From Peptoniphilus catoniae (GTDB taxonomy: Bacteria > Bacillota > Clostridia > Tissierellales > Peptoniphilaceae): DNA of 64,000 bases. Of the stretch, positions 49,380-58,805 are shown in pieces. The stretch covers positions 1 to 64,000 of the forward strand of contig NZ_LR588413.1 of NCBI RefSeq assembly GCF_901447155.2, given 5' to 3'. The notes under the pieces were generated by a model. That model saw nothing but the letters and a program-made list of their open reading frames with translations. It made no database searches and was not told the origin of the DNA. Position 1 is the stretch's first letter. The number at the start of each line of letters is the position of its first letter. Made by a program: the position numbers and the translations under genes.

Positions 49380-49418
49380 AACCATCCGATGGATTTTCCA
49401 AATTCGGATGGTTTTTTT
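49380..49418. terminator. Shared terminator of folC and the DUF4364 gene
   Basis: AACCATCCGA (49380-49389) pairs with TCGGATGGTT (49404-49413). There are T residues on the right and A residues on the left, so it can stop transcripts from both directions. Confidence 0.88.
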
Positions 49419-49944
49419 ATTCACTAAATTGCATAATAATATTTTTAAAAAGCTTTTGAGGGCTATTTTTAAAGGTCTCACAAATTGATATGGCATAGTC
49501 TTCGTTAGGAGCTTCAATTTTCAAATTAAAGATTTCTCTATTTTGTTCGTTAATAGATAGTAGACAATAATAAATGCCTTCATCATCTTTATAGTAACTT
49601 GAAGATACTGAATTATTATTAACCTTGTCGTCTCTAAATTTATTTACAAAGCCATCAAGAGTAGATTTAAGATCCTCGTTTATGTTTTCGGTAAAGAAAT
49701 TTAAAGATTCCTTTCCTGTATCTGTAAGGAATATTTTTTCTTCGGAGTTTATCTCTACAAGCTTTGAAGATAAAAGTTCATTAAGGTACTCTTTAAAGTA
49801 AAAATAATTAAATATATCATATCTTAGTATAAAAGATATAAGCTCTTCTTCAGTTAAAAGATCATTGAAACGATTAATAATATATAAAATAATAATTTTA
49901 TTTTGAGCAAGCTCAGTAGCACTTAAATTATTCATAATTCTCAC
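49417..49944 (-). CDS. DUF4364-family protein
   Basis: 175 residues. GTG start at 49944, five bases after AAGGAG. The N-terminus (AQNKIIILYIINRFNDLLTEEELISFIL) looks like a winged helix, with KIFLTDTGKESLNFF as the wing and last helix. The C-terminal half is the DUF4364 alpha/beta part (YYCLLSINEQNREIFNLKI). It occurs widely in Clostridia as a single gene; a regulatory role is likely but unproven. Confidence 0.8.
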   Translation of the reverse strand: MRIMNNLSATELAQNKIIILYIINRFNDLLTEEELISFILRYDIFNYFYFKEYLNELLSSKLVEINSEEKIFLTDTGKESLNFFTENINEDLKSTLDGFVNKFRDDKVNNNSVSSSYYKDDEGIYYCLLSINEQNREIFNLKIEAPNEDYAISICETFKNSPQKLFKNIIMQFSE

Positions 49945-50026
49945 ATTTACTCCTTTGGCTAATTATACCACAAGATTGAAAGTTTTAAATCAATATCTAA
50001 TCTGATATAATTCAATTGGTGATATT

Positions 50027-50173
50027 ATGGATTTTGATTTTATTATTAAAGCTGTTTTTCTTATAATACTGGTTAGCATACAATTTACACTCAACAAAAT
50101 ATTGGTGGAGCTTAAAATTATAAAGAACAAAATAGAAATTATAGATTATAAGGGGGAAAAGGAACAAGCTTAA
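50027..50173 (+). CDS. Small single-span membrane peptide
   Basis: 48 residues after GGTGATATT. One N-terminal hydrophobic helix (IIKAVFLIILVSIQFTL) is followed by a charged coil (KILVELKIIKNKIEII). It lies upstream of the CPBP gene and may be in the same operon. The function is unknown. Confidence 0.5.
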   Translation: MDFDFIIKAVFLIILVSIQFTLNKILVELKIIKNKIEIIDYKGEKEQA

Positions 50174-50188
50174 AAACTGTCCAATGCT

Positions 50189-51106
50189 ATGAATAGAAAT
50201 AAATATAAAAAAAAGAACCTGAATGTTCTAAGTGTTAATACATTTACCCTTGTTTTGTCGATATTTTTTTTAACTATAGGCTACTCACTTCAATCTGAAA
50301 ATTTTTTAAAAGGCACTTTTATTAATGAGGTATTTATAATATTGATACCGGCTTTGTTTTTGTCCAGAGGAGGCAAAATAACCGAGGTGCTTAGCATAAA
50401 AAAGTTATCCCTGATTAATTTTTTAAGGGTAGTTGCTATAGTTATTTTAGCCTATCCTGTAATTTTATTATTAAATGGAATATTCTTGACAATACTTTCT
50501 CATTTTGTAGGACTTGAAAATTACCCCATGGATTACAATGAGTCAAGGATAAAGTATTTGTTTTATATATGTTTTATACCTGCTATTTGCGAAGAAATAT
50601 TTTTTAGAGGCGCCCTTATTAATTCCTATAATATATATGGAGGAAAATTTGCAATTCTAATGTCATCTTTAGTTTTTGCCCTATTTCATTTTGATGTTCA
50701 AAATTTTATAGCTCCATTGCTTTTAGGAATTTTATTTGGAAATTTACTTGAGCTTACAGGCACTATATTTGCACCTATGATAGCCCATTTCTTAAATAAT
50801 GTTTTGGCATTTATAAGTTCAAAGTATGTAAATGATATAGTCTTTAACTACCTTGATAACACTTCTCTTGCAAGAGACATTGGATCTCTACAACTTTATA
50901 TAATAATTATGCTTAGTATAGTATCCATAGTTTGTTTGATTTTACTTAGGATTTTATTTGTAAGAATGGATAAAGAAAGAAAAATCAGGGAGGGAAATGG
51001 ACAGAAATTAAGAAGACGAAGTATTGAAAGTATAGACTTTTTTAATTTCGTCCCTATTGTTACACTGATAATACTTTATTTTATTTATTTCGTTGTAGTT
51101 TTTTAA
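50189..51106 (+). CDS. CPBP-family intramembrane metalloprotease-like protein
   Basis: 305 residues with about seven or eight membrane spans. The Abi/CPBP motifs are present: ICEEIFFRGAL (EExxxR), SLVFALFHFDVQN (FxxxH) and MIAHFLNNVLAF (HxxxN/B). Bacterial members process membrane proteins or confer bacteriocin self-protection. The ribosome site is weak, so the start is uncertain by a few codons. Confidence 0.87.
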   Translation: MNRNKYKKKNLNVLSVNTFTLVLSIFFLTIGYSLQSENFLKGTFINEVFIILIPALFLSRGGKITEVLSIKKLSLINFLRVVAIVILAYPVILLLNGIFLTILSHFVGLENYPMDYNESRIKYLFYICFIPAICEEIFFRGALINSYNIYGGKFAILMSSLVFALFHFDVQNFIAPLLLGILFGNLLELTGTIFAPMIAHFLNNVLAFISSKYVNDIVFNYLDNTSLARDIGSLQLYIIIMLSIVSIVCLILLRILFVRMDKERKIREGNGQKLRRRSIESIDFFNFVPIVTLIILYFIYFVVVF

Positions 51107-51117
51107 GGAGGATTATA

Positions 51118-51855
51118 ATGAAAGATATTTTAAAAGCGGCCGATTTAATTTTAAATTCGAAGAAAACTTTTGCACTAACTGGTGCAGGTATAAGTACAGA
51201 GTCGGGCATACCTGATTTCAGATCAGACACAGGTTATTATTCTAAAATGGATCCCGCTGAAGCCTTATCAAGAGATATACTTTTAGGAAACCCAAAGAGA
51301 TTTTATTCTGAAGGTTACGTGATTTTAAAAGATTTATTTAACAAAGAGCCCAACAAGGGACATTTTGCTTTAGCAGAACTTGAAAAAATCGGAAAATTAA
51401 AGGGAGTAATAACTCAAAACATAGATAACCTTCATATAAAGGCAGGGAATAAAAAAGTATATGAGGTTCACGGAGAAAGCAGACGTATACATTGTATAAA
51501 TTGTGGTAGAGAATATCCCTTTGACTTAATGGTTAAAAAAGTTAATGAGGGACAAATACCTCCAAAGTGCGATGAGTGTAAGGGGACCTTAAGACCTAAT
51601 GTTGTAATGTTTGGGGATATGATGCCTGATGCTTATATCAGAGCTGCTGAAGAACTTGAAAGCACTGAACTTTTAATAGTTGTTGGATCAAGTTTACAGG
51701 TGAGCCCGGTAAACTTTTTGCCTAACTATGTTGATAAACTTATCATTATAAATAACACGGTTACTCCTTTTGACTCAAAAGCCGAAGTAGTTATTCATAG
51801 AGGATCGGGAGATGTACTTGAAGCAATATTGGAAGAGGTAAAGAAGAATCTATGA
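51118..51855 (+). CDS. cobB: NAD-dependent protein deacylase (sirtuin)
   Basis: 245 residues. GAGISTESGIPDFRSDTGYY is the NAD site, TQNIDNLHIKAG the second motif, and VYEVHGESRRIHC holds the catalytic His. A four-Cys zinc module follows (CINC, then CDECKG), then RPNVVMFGDMMP and VVGSSLQVSPVNFLPN. It removes acetyl or longer acyl groups from protein lysines. GGAGG precedes ATG. It overlaps the next gene by 4 bases. Confidence 0.95.
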   Translation: MKDILKAADLILNSKKTFALTGAGISTESGIPDFRSDTGYYSKMDPAEALSRDILLGNPKRFYSEGYVILKDLFNKEPNKGHFALAELEKIGKLKGVITQNIDNLHIKAGNKKVYEVHGESRRIHCINCGREYPFDLMVKKVNEGQIPPKCDECKGTLRPNVVMFGDMMPDAYIRAAEELESTELLIVVGSSLQVSPVNFLPNYVDKLIIINNTVTPFDSKAEVVIHRGSGDVLEAILEEVKKNL

Positions 51856-52574
51856 CCTATGAAAAGTTTGCATTTATATATGACAAATTAATGTCAGACT
51901 ATAATTATGACAAGGTATATGACTTTATAATTGATTTTATAAATGAAAAAAGCCTTAAAGTTAAGGAAATATTGGAGCTAGGTTGCGGTACAGGAGAATT
52001 AACCTTAAGACTTGCAAATAAATACCCTGTTAAAGCTTTAGACCTTTCTTCTGATATGCTGAGTATAGCTGATAAAAAGCTTATAGGACTTAAAGCAGAT
52101 CTTTATAATATAGATATGAGAGATTTTAAATTTGCAGAAAAATTTGATCTTGCACTTTCTGTTTGCGACAGCCTTAATTATATTATGGAAGAGGAAGATA
52201 TAGAAAGTATTTTTAAAAATGTTTATGAGCATTTAAATAACAAAGCTTTATTTGTATTTGATCTAAATACTGAAGAAAGATTTAAAAGTTTTGATGACAT
52301 TTATCTTGAGGAAAACGAAGATGTGTTTTTAGTTTGGGAAAATTTTTATGATTTAGATACTTGCATAAATACTTATTCAATAAATTTTTTTGTTGAAAAA
52401 GGAGACTTATATGAAAGGTTTTACGAAGAGCATCATGAAAGAGCCTATAAAAAAGATTTCATAATAAAAGCTTTAAAGGACTCAGGCTTTAAAAACATAG
52501 AGATTTTTAGTGAATATGATAAAACAATTACTTTAGAGAAATCAAAAAGATTAGTGTATATAGCAGAAAAATAA
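51852..52574 (+). CDS. Class I SAM-dependent methyltransferase
   Basis: 240 residues. ILELGCGTGELTLRLA is motif I, ALDLSSDMLSIA motif II, and FDLALSVCDSLNYI the motif IV region. This is a small-molecule-type Methyltransf_25/11 enzyme, and the substrate is not evident. It is coupled to the sirtuin gene (ATGA) and followed 11 bases later by hslO. Confidence 0.9.
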   Translation: MTYEKFAFIYDKLMSDYNYDKVYDFIIDFINEKSLKVKEILELGCGTGELTLRLANKYPVKALDLSSDMLSIADKKLIGLKADLYNIDMRDFKFAEKFDLALSVCDSLNYIMEEEDIESIFKNVYEHLNNKALFVFDLNTEERFKSFDDIYLEENEDVFLVWENFYDLDTCINTYSINFFVEKGDLYERFYEEHHERAYKKDFIIKALKDSGFKNIEIFSEYDKTITLEKSKRLVYIAEK

Positions 52575-52585
52575 AAGGAGATTTA

Positions 52586-53467
52586 ATGGATTACTTAGTA
52601 AAGGCAGTTGATAAGGACGGTTTTGTAAAAATCAGTGCCGCCAATACCAAAAATACAGTGGAAAAGGCAAGAAAGCTTCATAATCTATCAAAAACCGCAT
52701 CAGCGGCACTAGGAAGGACTTTAACTGCCGGCTTAATAATGGCCTCTGATTTAAAAAATGAGAAGGATTCAATAACTATTAATATAGACGGAAGCGGAGA
52801 TATAGGAAGAATAGTTGTAACAGGAAAAAATGACGGCAAAATAAAGGGATATGTAAACAATCCTTCAGCAGATGCAAAAATAAGAGAAGTGGACAATAAA
52901 CTTGATGTCTCAAAAATAGTGGGTCAGGGTACCCTAACGGTTGTGACAGATTTAGGACTCAAGGAACCCTATGTAGGACGTGTAAATCTTGTATCAGGAG
53001 AAATAGCAGAGGATTTGGTAAATTATTTTTATATATCTGAGCAGGTAGGATCAGTTGTAAACTTAGGGGTTTTAGTAGATGTTGATTATACAATTAAGGA
53101 ATCCGGTGGATTTATATTGCAACTTATGCCTGGGGCAGGTGAAGAAATTATTTCAAAAATAGAGAGTAATATAAAAAATATGAAATCTTATACTTCTTTA
53201 CTTGACGAGGGAAATAATCCTGAAGATATTATAAAAATGGTACTTAAGGGTTTTGATACAAAGGAGCTTGAAAGAAAAAACATAGAATTTTCCTGTGACT
53301 GTTCAAGAGAAAAAGTTGTAGATTCATTAATATCAATAGGTAAAAAGGAAATTGAAGATATAATTAAAGAAGATGGAAAGGCTGAGGTAGTTTGCCATTT
53401 TTGTAATAGTAAATATTTATTCAGTAAAAAAGATTTGGAAGATATTTTAGAAAAAATGCCTGAATAA
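52586..53467 (+). CDS. hslO: Hsp33 redox-regulated chaperone
   Basis: 293 residues. N-terminal body has ALGRTLTAGLIMASDLK, GKIKGYVNNP, VGQGTLTVVTDLGLKEPYVG and MPGAGEEIISKIE. The C-terminal zinc switch is FSCDCSREK (CxC) and VVCHFCNSKY (CxxC). Oxidation releases zinc and activates holdase activity. AAAGGAG precedes ATG. Two tRNA genes on the opposite strand follow. Confidence 0.97.
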   Translation: MDYLVKAVDKDGFVKISAANTKNTVEKARKLHNLSKTASAALGRTLTAGLIMASDLKNEKDSITINIDGSGDIGRIVVTGKNDGKIKGYVNNPSADAKIREVDNKLDVSKIVGQGTLTVVTDLGLKEPYVGRVNLVSGEIAEDLVNYFYISEQVGSVVNLGVLVDVDYTIKESGGFILQLMPGAGEEIISKIESNIKNMKSYTSLLDEGNNPEDIIKMVLKGFDTKELERKNIEFSCDCSREKVVDSLISIGKKEIEDIIKEDGKAEVVCHFCNSKYLFSKKDLEDILEKMPE

Positions 53468-53472
53468 AAAAA

Positions 53473-53547
53473 TGGAGCGGAAGACGAGATTCGAACTCGC
53501 GACCCTCGCCTTGGCAAGGCGATGCTCTACCACTGAGCCACTTCCGC
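53473..53547 (-). tRNA. tRNA-Gly (GCC), copy 2
   Basis: Minus-strand copy with the same sequence as 897-971, including CCA; anticodon GCC. It is cotranscribed with tRNA-Phe from the promoter at 53649-53677. Confidence 0.95.
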
Positions 53548-53549
53548 AC

Positions 53550-53625
<76 letters not shown>

Positions 53626-53648
53626 TTGTATGAAATTAATACTTCAAG

Positions 53649-53677
53649 ATAGTAACATAAATTTTACATTTAGTCAA
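53649..53677 (-). promoter_or_regulatory. Promoter of the tRNA-Phe/tRNA-Gly pair
   Basis: On the minus strand TTGACT (53677-53672), 17 bases, TACTAT (53654-53649), ending 23 bases before tRNA-Phe. Confidence 0.8.
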
Positions 53678-53693
53678 GATAATAAAAAATATT

Positions 53694-53723
53694 AAAAAGG
53701 TTGAACTTAATCAACCTTTTTTT
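53694..53723 (-). terminator. Terminator of rpmB
   Basis: AAAGGTTGA (53696-53704) pairs with TCAACCTTT (53711-53719), with U residues on the minus strand. Confidence 0.85.
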
Positions 53724-53752
53724 AATACTTTGCAAAATATTAAAATCTAAAC

Positions 53753-53944
53753 TTAAATAGCTCTCTCAACTTTACCTGATCTTAAGCATCTAGTGCATAC
53801 ATTTATTCTCTTTCTTTCGCCATTAACAACAGCTCTAACCCTTCTTAAATTAGGAGACCAGGATCTGTTGCCTCTTTTGTGAGAGAATGAAACCGTATTA
53901 CCGAAAAGCTTTTGCTTTCCACAAATTTCACATCTTTTTGCCAT
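53753..53944 (-). CDS. rpmB: 50S ribosomal protein L28
   Basis: 63 residues. AKRCEICGKQKLFGNTVSFSHK and RVRAVVNGERKRINVCTRCLRSGKVER are canonical; the two CxxC pairs mark the zinc-binding form. AAGGAGGTG precedes ATG at 53944. It is divergent from the Asp23 gene, a conserved Clostridia/Tissierellia arrangement. Confidence 0.97.
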   Translation of the reverse strand: MAKRCEICGKQKLFGNTVSFSHKRGNRSWSPNLRRVRAVVNGERKRINVCTRCLRSGKVERAI

Positions 53945-54091
53945 AGTGCACCTCCTTGTACTAAAAACTAGCTTAAATATATTAACATATTTTTTACAAT
54001 TTTTCAAATTGTCTTTAAATATAAAATTATTTAACAAATACCTATTTGTGATATAATATTACACAATTAGATTATCTGAAGGAGGTGCATT

Positions 54092-54445
54092 ATGTCTGCA
54101 AATATAAAAACTGATAAGGGTTTTATAATTATAGATAATAACGTTATAGCAAATATAGCAGGAGTATCTGCTATGGAAAGTTATGGTATTGTAGGCATGG
54201 CTGCAAAAAGTGCTGCAGATGGAATTTTAGAAATATTGAAATTTGATAAATTATCAAAGGGTATTAAGGTAAGTACAGAAAACAATGAAATAAATATAAG
54301 TTTACACGTAGTTCTTGAATATGGAGTAAAAATTTCAACTGTAGGAGAAAATATAATTGACAGAGTTAAGTTTAATATTGAAAGCTTAACAGGTCTTACA
54401 ATTAACAATATAGAAGTTGTAGTTGAAGGCGTTAGGTTTAAGTAG
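54092..54445 (+). CDS. Asp23/Gls24-family envelope stress protein (YloU)
   Basis: 117 residues. FIIIDNNVIANIAGVSAMESYGIVGM and ISLHVVLEYGVKISTVGENI are the Asp23 family core. The proteins coat the inner membrane face or take part in envelope homeostasis. AAGGAGGTG precedes ATG. It is 11 bases from the kinase gene, as in the yloU-yloV pair of Bacillus. Confidence 0.93.
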   Translation: MSANIKTDKGFIIIDNNVIANIAGVSAMESYGIVGMAAKSAADGILEILKFDKLSKGIKVSTENNEINISLHVVLEYGVKISTVGENIIDRVKFNIESLTGLTINNIEVVVEGVRFK

Positions 54446-54456
54446 GGGGATTAGAT

Positions 54457-56124
54457 TTGAAAATAAAGAATGTAGATGGTAATTTGCTTGCCGAGGCTTT
54501 TTCAGGCGGAGTTAATTATTTGATTCTAAATAAAGAAGAAGTCAATGCCCTTAATGTTTTTCCTGTTCCGGATGGGGATACAGGAACTAATATGTCCTTG
54601 ACGGCAAAATCTTCTTTAAAGCAAATTAATAATCTTGATAATAAGGATTCAGTTTCGGAGGTTGCCAAAGCCGCTGCAAGAGGATCTTTAATGGGCGCTA
54701 GAGGAAATTCAGGTGTTATTTTATCACAGTTTTTGCGAGGATTTTCAGAAGGCTTGGAAGATAAACAATCCGCAACTATAGATGACTTGGCCCATGCTTT
54801 TAAAAGTGCATCAGACACCACCTATAAAGCTGTAATGAAGCCTACAGAAGGAACCATACTTACAGTTGGAAGAGAAGTGGCAGACTTTGCAGTTAGAAAG
54901 AGCAGAACCTATAAAGATATTACAGAGTTTTTTGAGGATTTGGTTAAAGAAGCAAACCTATCTCTTAGTAAGACACCTGAAAAGCTTCAAGTTTTAAAAG
55001 AAGCAGGAGTTGTGGATGCTGGAGGAAAGGGTCTTACACTTATATTTGAAGGGATTTTAAAAACTCTAAAGGGAGAAAAGACAACTGTCATAGAAGATGA
55101 TGATGTGCTTAAGACAAAGGCTCAAAAAGAAGTTTTTACAGGCACAGGGGATGAAAATATAAAATTCGGATACTGTACTGAATTTATTATAAGCACCGAC
55201 TATGAAGATGTTGAAAGCTTTAAATCAAGACTATCACCTCTTGGAGATTGCCTTTTAGTAGTTGGAGCAGGTGGAACCGGACTTATAAAGGTCCATATTC
55301 ATACTAATAATCCTGGAGAAGTTTTGGAAAAGGCACTGAAAATTGGCGCTTTACAAGATATAAAAATTGATAACATGAGATTTCAACATAAGGAAGTTCT
55401 TTTCAAGAAAGAGGAAGTTGATAGAGTATCAAAAGAAGAAGGCGAAACAGCTTCTGAGGATATTCAAAGGGAAAATTCCTTTATTGTTGTTTCTATTGGT
55501 GATGGAATAAATAAAGTATTTAAGTCTTTAGGTGCCGACTATATTGTAGAAGGCGGACAGACTATGAACCCAAGTACTGAGGATTTTATAAATGCTATAG
55601 ATGAAGTAAAAGGGAAAAAAGTCTTTATTATTCCAAATAACAGCAACATAATCCTAGCCGCTAATCAAGCTAGAGATTTAACTGATAGAGAAGTTTATGT
55701 AGTTCCGACAAAATCAATACCACAAGGAGTAACGGCCCTTCTATCATTTAGTGAAGATCTTGAGGGTAAAGAAAACCTTGAAAATATGACAGAGGCTATG
55801 GAAGAAGTAGTATCAGCCCAGGTAACTTATGCCGTAAGAAATACTAATATGAATGGAAAAGACATCAAAGAAGGAGATATTATAGGTTTAAGCGGAAAAG
55901 AAATAATTTCTTCAGGCGATGATGTAAATGATGTTACAAAAAATCTTATATCTAAGTTGGTAAGGGAAGATACATCTATGATTACTATTTATTGGGGATT
56001 TGATTTATCTGAAGATAAGGCTCAAAAATTATGTAGTGATCTTAGAGAAGAATATGGAGACCTGGATATAGACTTAATAAAAGGTGATCAGCCCCTTTAC
56101 TACTATTTAATATCTTTGGAGTAA
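54457..56124 (+). CDS. fakA: DAK2-domain kinase, YloV / fatty acid kinase A-like
   Basis: 555 residues. The DAK2 phosphatase/kinase domain (about 1-200) has FPVPDGDTGTNMSLT (Asp-rich metal site) and ARGNSGVILSQFLRGFSEGL. The middle and C-terminal parts are the DegV-interacting FakA domains (CTEFIISTDYED, LVVGAGGTGLIKVHIHTNNPGEVL, IIPNNSNIILAANQA). In Staphylococcus, FakA phosphorylates fatty acids bound to FakB. TTG start after GGGGGA. A terminator follows. Confidence 0.9.
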   Translation: MKIKNVDGNLLAEAFSGGVNYLILNKEEVNALNVFPVPDGDTGTNMSLTAKSSLKQINNLDNKDSVSEVAKAAARGSLMGARGNSGVILSQFLRGFSEGLEDKQSATIDDLAHAFKSASDTTYKAVMKPTEGTILTVGREVADFAVRKSRTYKDITEFFEDLVKEANLSLSKTPEKLQVLKEAGVVDAGGKGLTLIFEGILKTLKGEKTTVIEDDDVLKTKAQKEVFTGTGDENIKFGYCTEFIISTDYEDVESFKSRLSPLGDCLLVVGAGGTGLIKVHIHTNNPGEVLEKALKIGALQDIKIDNMRFQHKEVLFKKEEVDRVSKEEGETASEDIQRENSFIVVSIGDGINKVFKSLGADYIVEGGQTMNPSTEDFINAIDEVKGKKVFIIPNNSNIILAANQARDLTDREVYVVPTKSIPQGVTALLSFSEDLEGKENLENMTEAMEEVVSAQVTYAVRNTNMNGKDIKEGDIIGLSGKEIISSGDDVNDVTKNLISKLVREDTSMITIYWGFDLSEDKAQKLCSDLREEYGDLDIDLIKGDQPLYYYLISLE

Positions 56125-56150
56125 AAAGTCTATATAATATAGACTTTTTA
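56123..56150 (+). terminator. Terminator after the DAK2 kinase gene
   Basis: AAAAGTCTATAT pairs with ATATAGACTTTT around a short AAT-type loop, followed by TTATTTT. It partly overlaps the stop codon region. Confidence 0.7.
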
Positions 56151-56166
56151 TTTTAATGGTGATTAT

Positions 56167-58209
56167 ATGAATATTAATGATTCCGTTATAACATTAAAGG
56201 GATTGGGTCCTAAAAAAGAGAAAAGCTTTAATGAGCTTGGAATATATACCTTAGGGGATCTTTTAACCTTCTATCCAAGAACATACTTAGATAAAACAAA
56301 TTTAAAATCCATATCTCAAGCTATACCTGGAGAAAAAGAAAGCTTCCTTGTAGTATTTAAAACACTTCTTGAAGATAGAAGGATAAAAAGGAATTTACAT
56401 CTTACTTCCTTTGCAGTAACTGATGGTGATTCTATTGCGAGGGTAAGTTTTTTTAATAACAGATTTATAAAATCCATGATAGATCTTGAAGAAAAATATG
56501 TGCTTACAGGTAAGGTTTCTGTTTTTAATCGCCAAATTCAAATTACATCTCCGGATTTTATAAAATATGAGGATTACCTTAAACAACCCCAAATATATCC
56601 CATATATCCCTTAAGCAAAAAAGTTAGAAACATAGACCTAACAAGGGCAATTAATCAAGTTTTAGATAAGAATCTTTTTGAAGAAAATTTGCCGGAATAT
56701 TTAATAAAAAAATATGGACTTATGGATAAAAATAAAGCCATCTATAATCTCCACAGACCTAAGGATAAAAAAACTTATATTAGTGCCAGACAAAGGTTAG
56801 TTTTTGAAGAACTTTTTTTATTCCAGTTAAATCTTTTAATGATAAAAAAGAAAAATCAAGATCAAAGGGCTAAGGTATTTACTATAGATGAAAGAATTTA
56901 TAAATTTATTGAAGGTTTAAAATTTGAACTTACTGAAGGGCAAAAAAATGTAGTTGAAGAAATTTTTAATGACCTAAAATCTTCAAAAAGAATGAATAGA
57001 CTTATACAGGGGGATGTTGGGTCAGGTAAAACCATAGTAGCTATTATAGCTATGTATTTAGCCTATTTAAATGGTTATCAATCTTCTATTATGGTTCCTA
57101 CTGAAATACTTGCCAAACAGCATTTAAAGTCATTTAGAGACCTTCTAGAGCCTTTAGGTGTAAGGGTTGAGCTTTTAGTGGGTTCAACAAGTCAAAAAAA
57201 TAGGAATAGAATTTTAGCTGGCCTTGAGACGGGAGAAATAGATATCTTAATAGGAACCCATGCTCTCATAAATGAAAATGTGAGGTTTAGAAATTTAGCA
57301 CTAAATGTTACTGACGAACAGCATAGATTTGGAGTTAAGCAAAGGGAAGCTTTTGTCGGAAAAGATTTATATGCTCACACATTGGTTATGACAGCTACTC
57401 CAATACCAAGGACATTAACCCTTGTCCTTTATAGCGATTTGGACATTTCAGTAATTAATACATTGCCTCCAAACAGAAAAAAAATAAAAACAATTGCAAT
57501 TAATAAAACCATGCTTAACAGGGCTTTAAACTTTATTAAGTCTGAGGTGAAAAAAGGTAGGCAAGCCTATATAATAGCACCTCTTATTGAAGAAAGCGAA
57601 AAACTTGAATTAGATTCAGCCATGGAAATTTATGAATCCTTAAAGTCTGATTATTTTGAAGATTTAAATCTTGCTCTTTTACATGGAAAAATGGAAAATC
57701 AGGAAAAAGATTTAATTATGAAAGATTTTAAGGAACATAAGATAGATATAATAATCTCAACTACTGTAATAGAAGTGGGAATAAATGTAGCAAATGCCAC
57801 AGTAATACTTGTATATAATGCAGAAAGATTCGGTTTGGCACAACTTCATCAATTGCGAGGTAGGGTGGGAAGATCGTCCTATGAATCTTACTGTATACTA
57901 TATAACAGTTCAACAACAGATATTTCTTGGAAGAGAATGAAGGTTTTAGAAAATTCCAATGATGGATTTTTTATTGCCAATAAAGACTTAGATTTAAGAG
58001 GTAGTGGAGATATTTTTGGAACTAGGCAATCAGGCTTTATGAATTTTAAATTAGCTGACCTTGTAAGGGATGTAGATATATTAAAGTATACAAACTTAGA
58101 AGCAATGAAGCTTTTAGAAGAGGATCCGAAGCTTGAATTGCTTGGAAACAGTAGTCTAAAAGAATCTATGAATCAATTTTTCACAGCTGACCTTAGAACC
58201 CTTAATTAA
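56167..58209 (+). CDS. recG: ATP-dependent DNA helicase RecG
   Basis: 680 residues, normal length. The N-terminal wedge (GPKKEKSFNELGIYTLGDLL) is followed by Walker A RLIQGDVGSGKTIVA, a DEQHRFGVKQRE box (Walker B), ATPIPRTL (motif III), ISTTVIEVGINVANA and QLRGRVGRSSYESYC (motifs V and VI). It remodels stalled forks and branched DNA. GGTGAT precedes ATG. Confidence 0.98.
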   Translation: MNINDSVITLKGLGPKKEKSFNELGIYTLGDLLTFYPRTYLDKTNLKSISQAIPGEKESFLVVFKTLLEDRRIKRNLHLTSFAVTDGDSIARVSFFNNRFIKSMIDLEEKYVLTGKVSVFNRQIQITSPDFIKYEDYLKQPQIYPIYPLSKKVRNIDLTRAINQVLDKNLFEENLPEYLIKKYGLMDKNKAIYNLHRPKDKKTYISARQRLVFEELFLFQLNLLMIKKKNQDQRAKVFTIDERIYKFIEGLKFELTEGQKNVVEEIFNDLKSSKRMNRLIQGDVGSGKTIVAIIAMYLAYLNGYQSSIMVPTEILAKQHLKSFRDLLEPLGVRVELLVGSTSQKNRNRILAGLETGEIDILIGTHALINENVRFRNLALNVTDEQHRFGVKQREAFVGKDLYAHTLVMTATPIPRTLTLVLYSDLDISVINTLPPNRKKIKTIAINKTMLNRALNFIKSEVKKGRQAYIIAPLIEESEKLELDSAMEIYESLKSDYFEDLNLALLHGKMENQEKDLIMKDFKEHKIDIIISTTVIEVGINVANATVILVYNAERFGLAQLHQLRGRVGRSSYESYCILYNSSTTDISWKRMKVLENSNDGFFIANKDLDLRGSGDIFGTRQSGFMNFKLADLVRDVDILKYTNLEAMKLLEEDPKLELLGNSSLKESMNQFFTADLRTLN

Positions 58210-58259
58210 ATATTGTTATATTTATAGCGCTATGGTAGAATTAAGTAATTGGAGGACTT

Positions 58260-58805
58260 ATGAGAGTTATTGCCGGTAAAAACAAAGGAACGAAATTATT
58301 TTCTCCCAAAAATTTAAATGTCAGACCCACAGAAGATAGAGTAAGAGAAAATGTTTTTAATTTAATAAGCCATAATCTTTACGGCACAAGAGCCTTAGAT
58401 TTATTCTCCGGGAGTGGGGCCATAGGAATTGAATTTTTATCAAGGGGAAGTAAAGAGGTTTATTTTTTAGAAAAGAGTCCTCAGGCTTTAGATATTATTA
58501 GGAAAAATTTAGATAAAACAAATTTGAACGATAAAGCTTCAGTAGTTGCCTCAGATAGTATAAGATTTATTCAGGAATTTCATGGAGAGAGTTTTGATTA
58601 TATATACATTGATCCTCCATATAAGGATTCAAAATTATATTTTGAAAGCATTAAAAACATAAAAAAATATAATTTGGCAAATAAAGATTCAGTTATTATA
58701 ACAGAGGAAGATGTAAAATACATTCGGGATTATAGCGACTATTTAAATCTTATAAAAGAGAAAAAATATGGTAATACCTGTATTAGGATATGGAGTTTAA
58801 TATGA
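58260..58805 (+). CDS. rsmD: 16S rRNA (guanine966-N2)-methyltransferase
   Basis: 181 residues. RVIAGKNKGTKLFSP and VRPTEDRVRENVFNLI open the RsmD family. LDLFSGSGAIGIEFLSRG is the SAM site, and YIYIDPPYKD is the DPPY catalytic motif. GGAGG precedes ATG. The stop overlaps coaD ATG (ATGA), the usual rsmD-coaD pair. Confidence 0.96.
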   Translation: MRVIAGKNKGTKLFSPKNLNVRPTEDRVRENVFNLISHNLYGTRALDLFSGSGAIGIEFLSRGSKEVYFLEKSPQALDIIRKNLDKTNLNDKASVVASDSIRFIQEFHGESFDYIYIDPPYKDSKLYFESIKNIKKYNLANKDSVIITEEDVKYIRDYSDYLNLIKEKKYGNTCIRIWSLI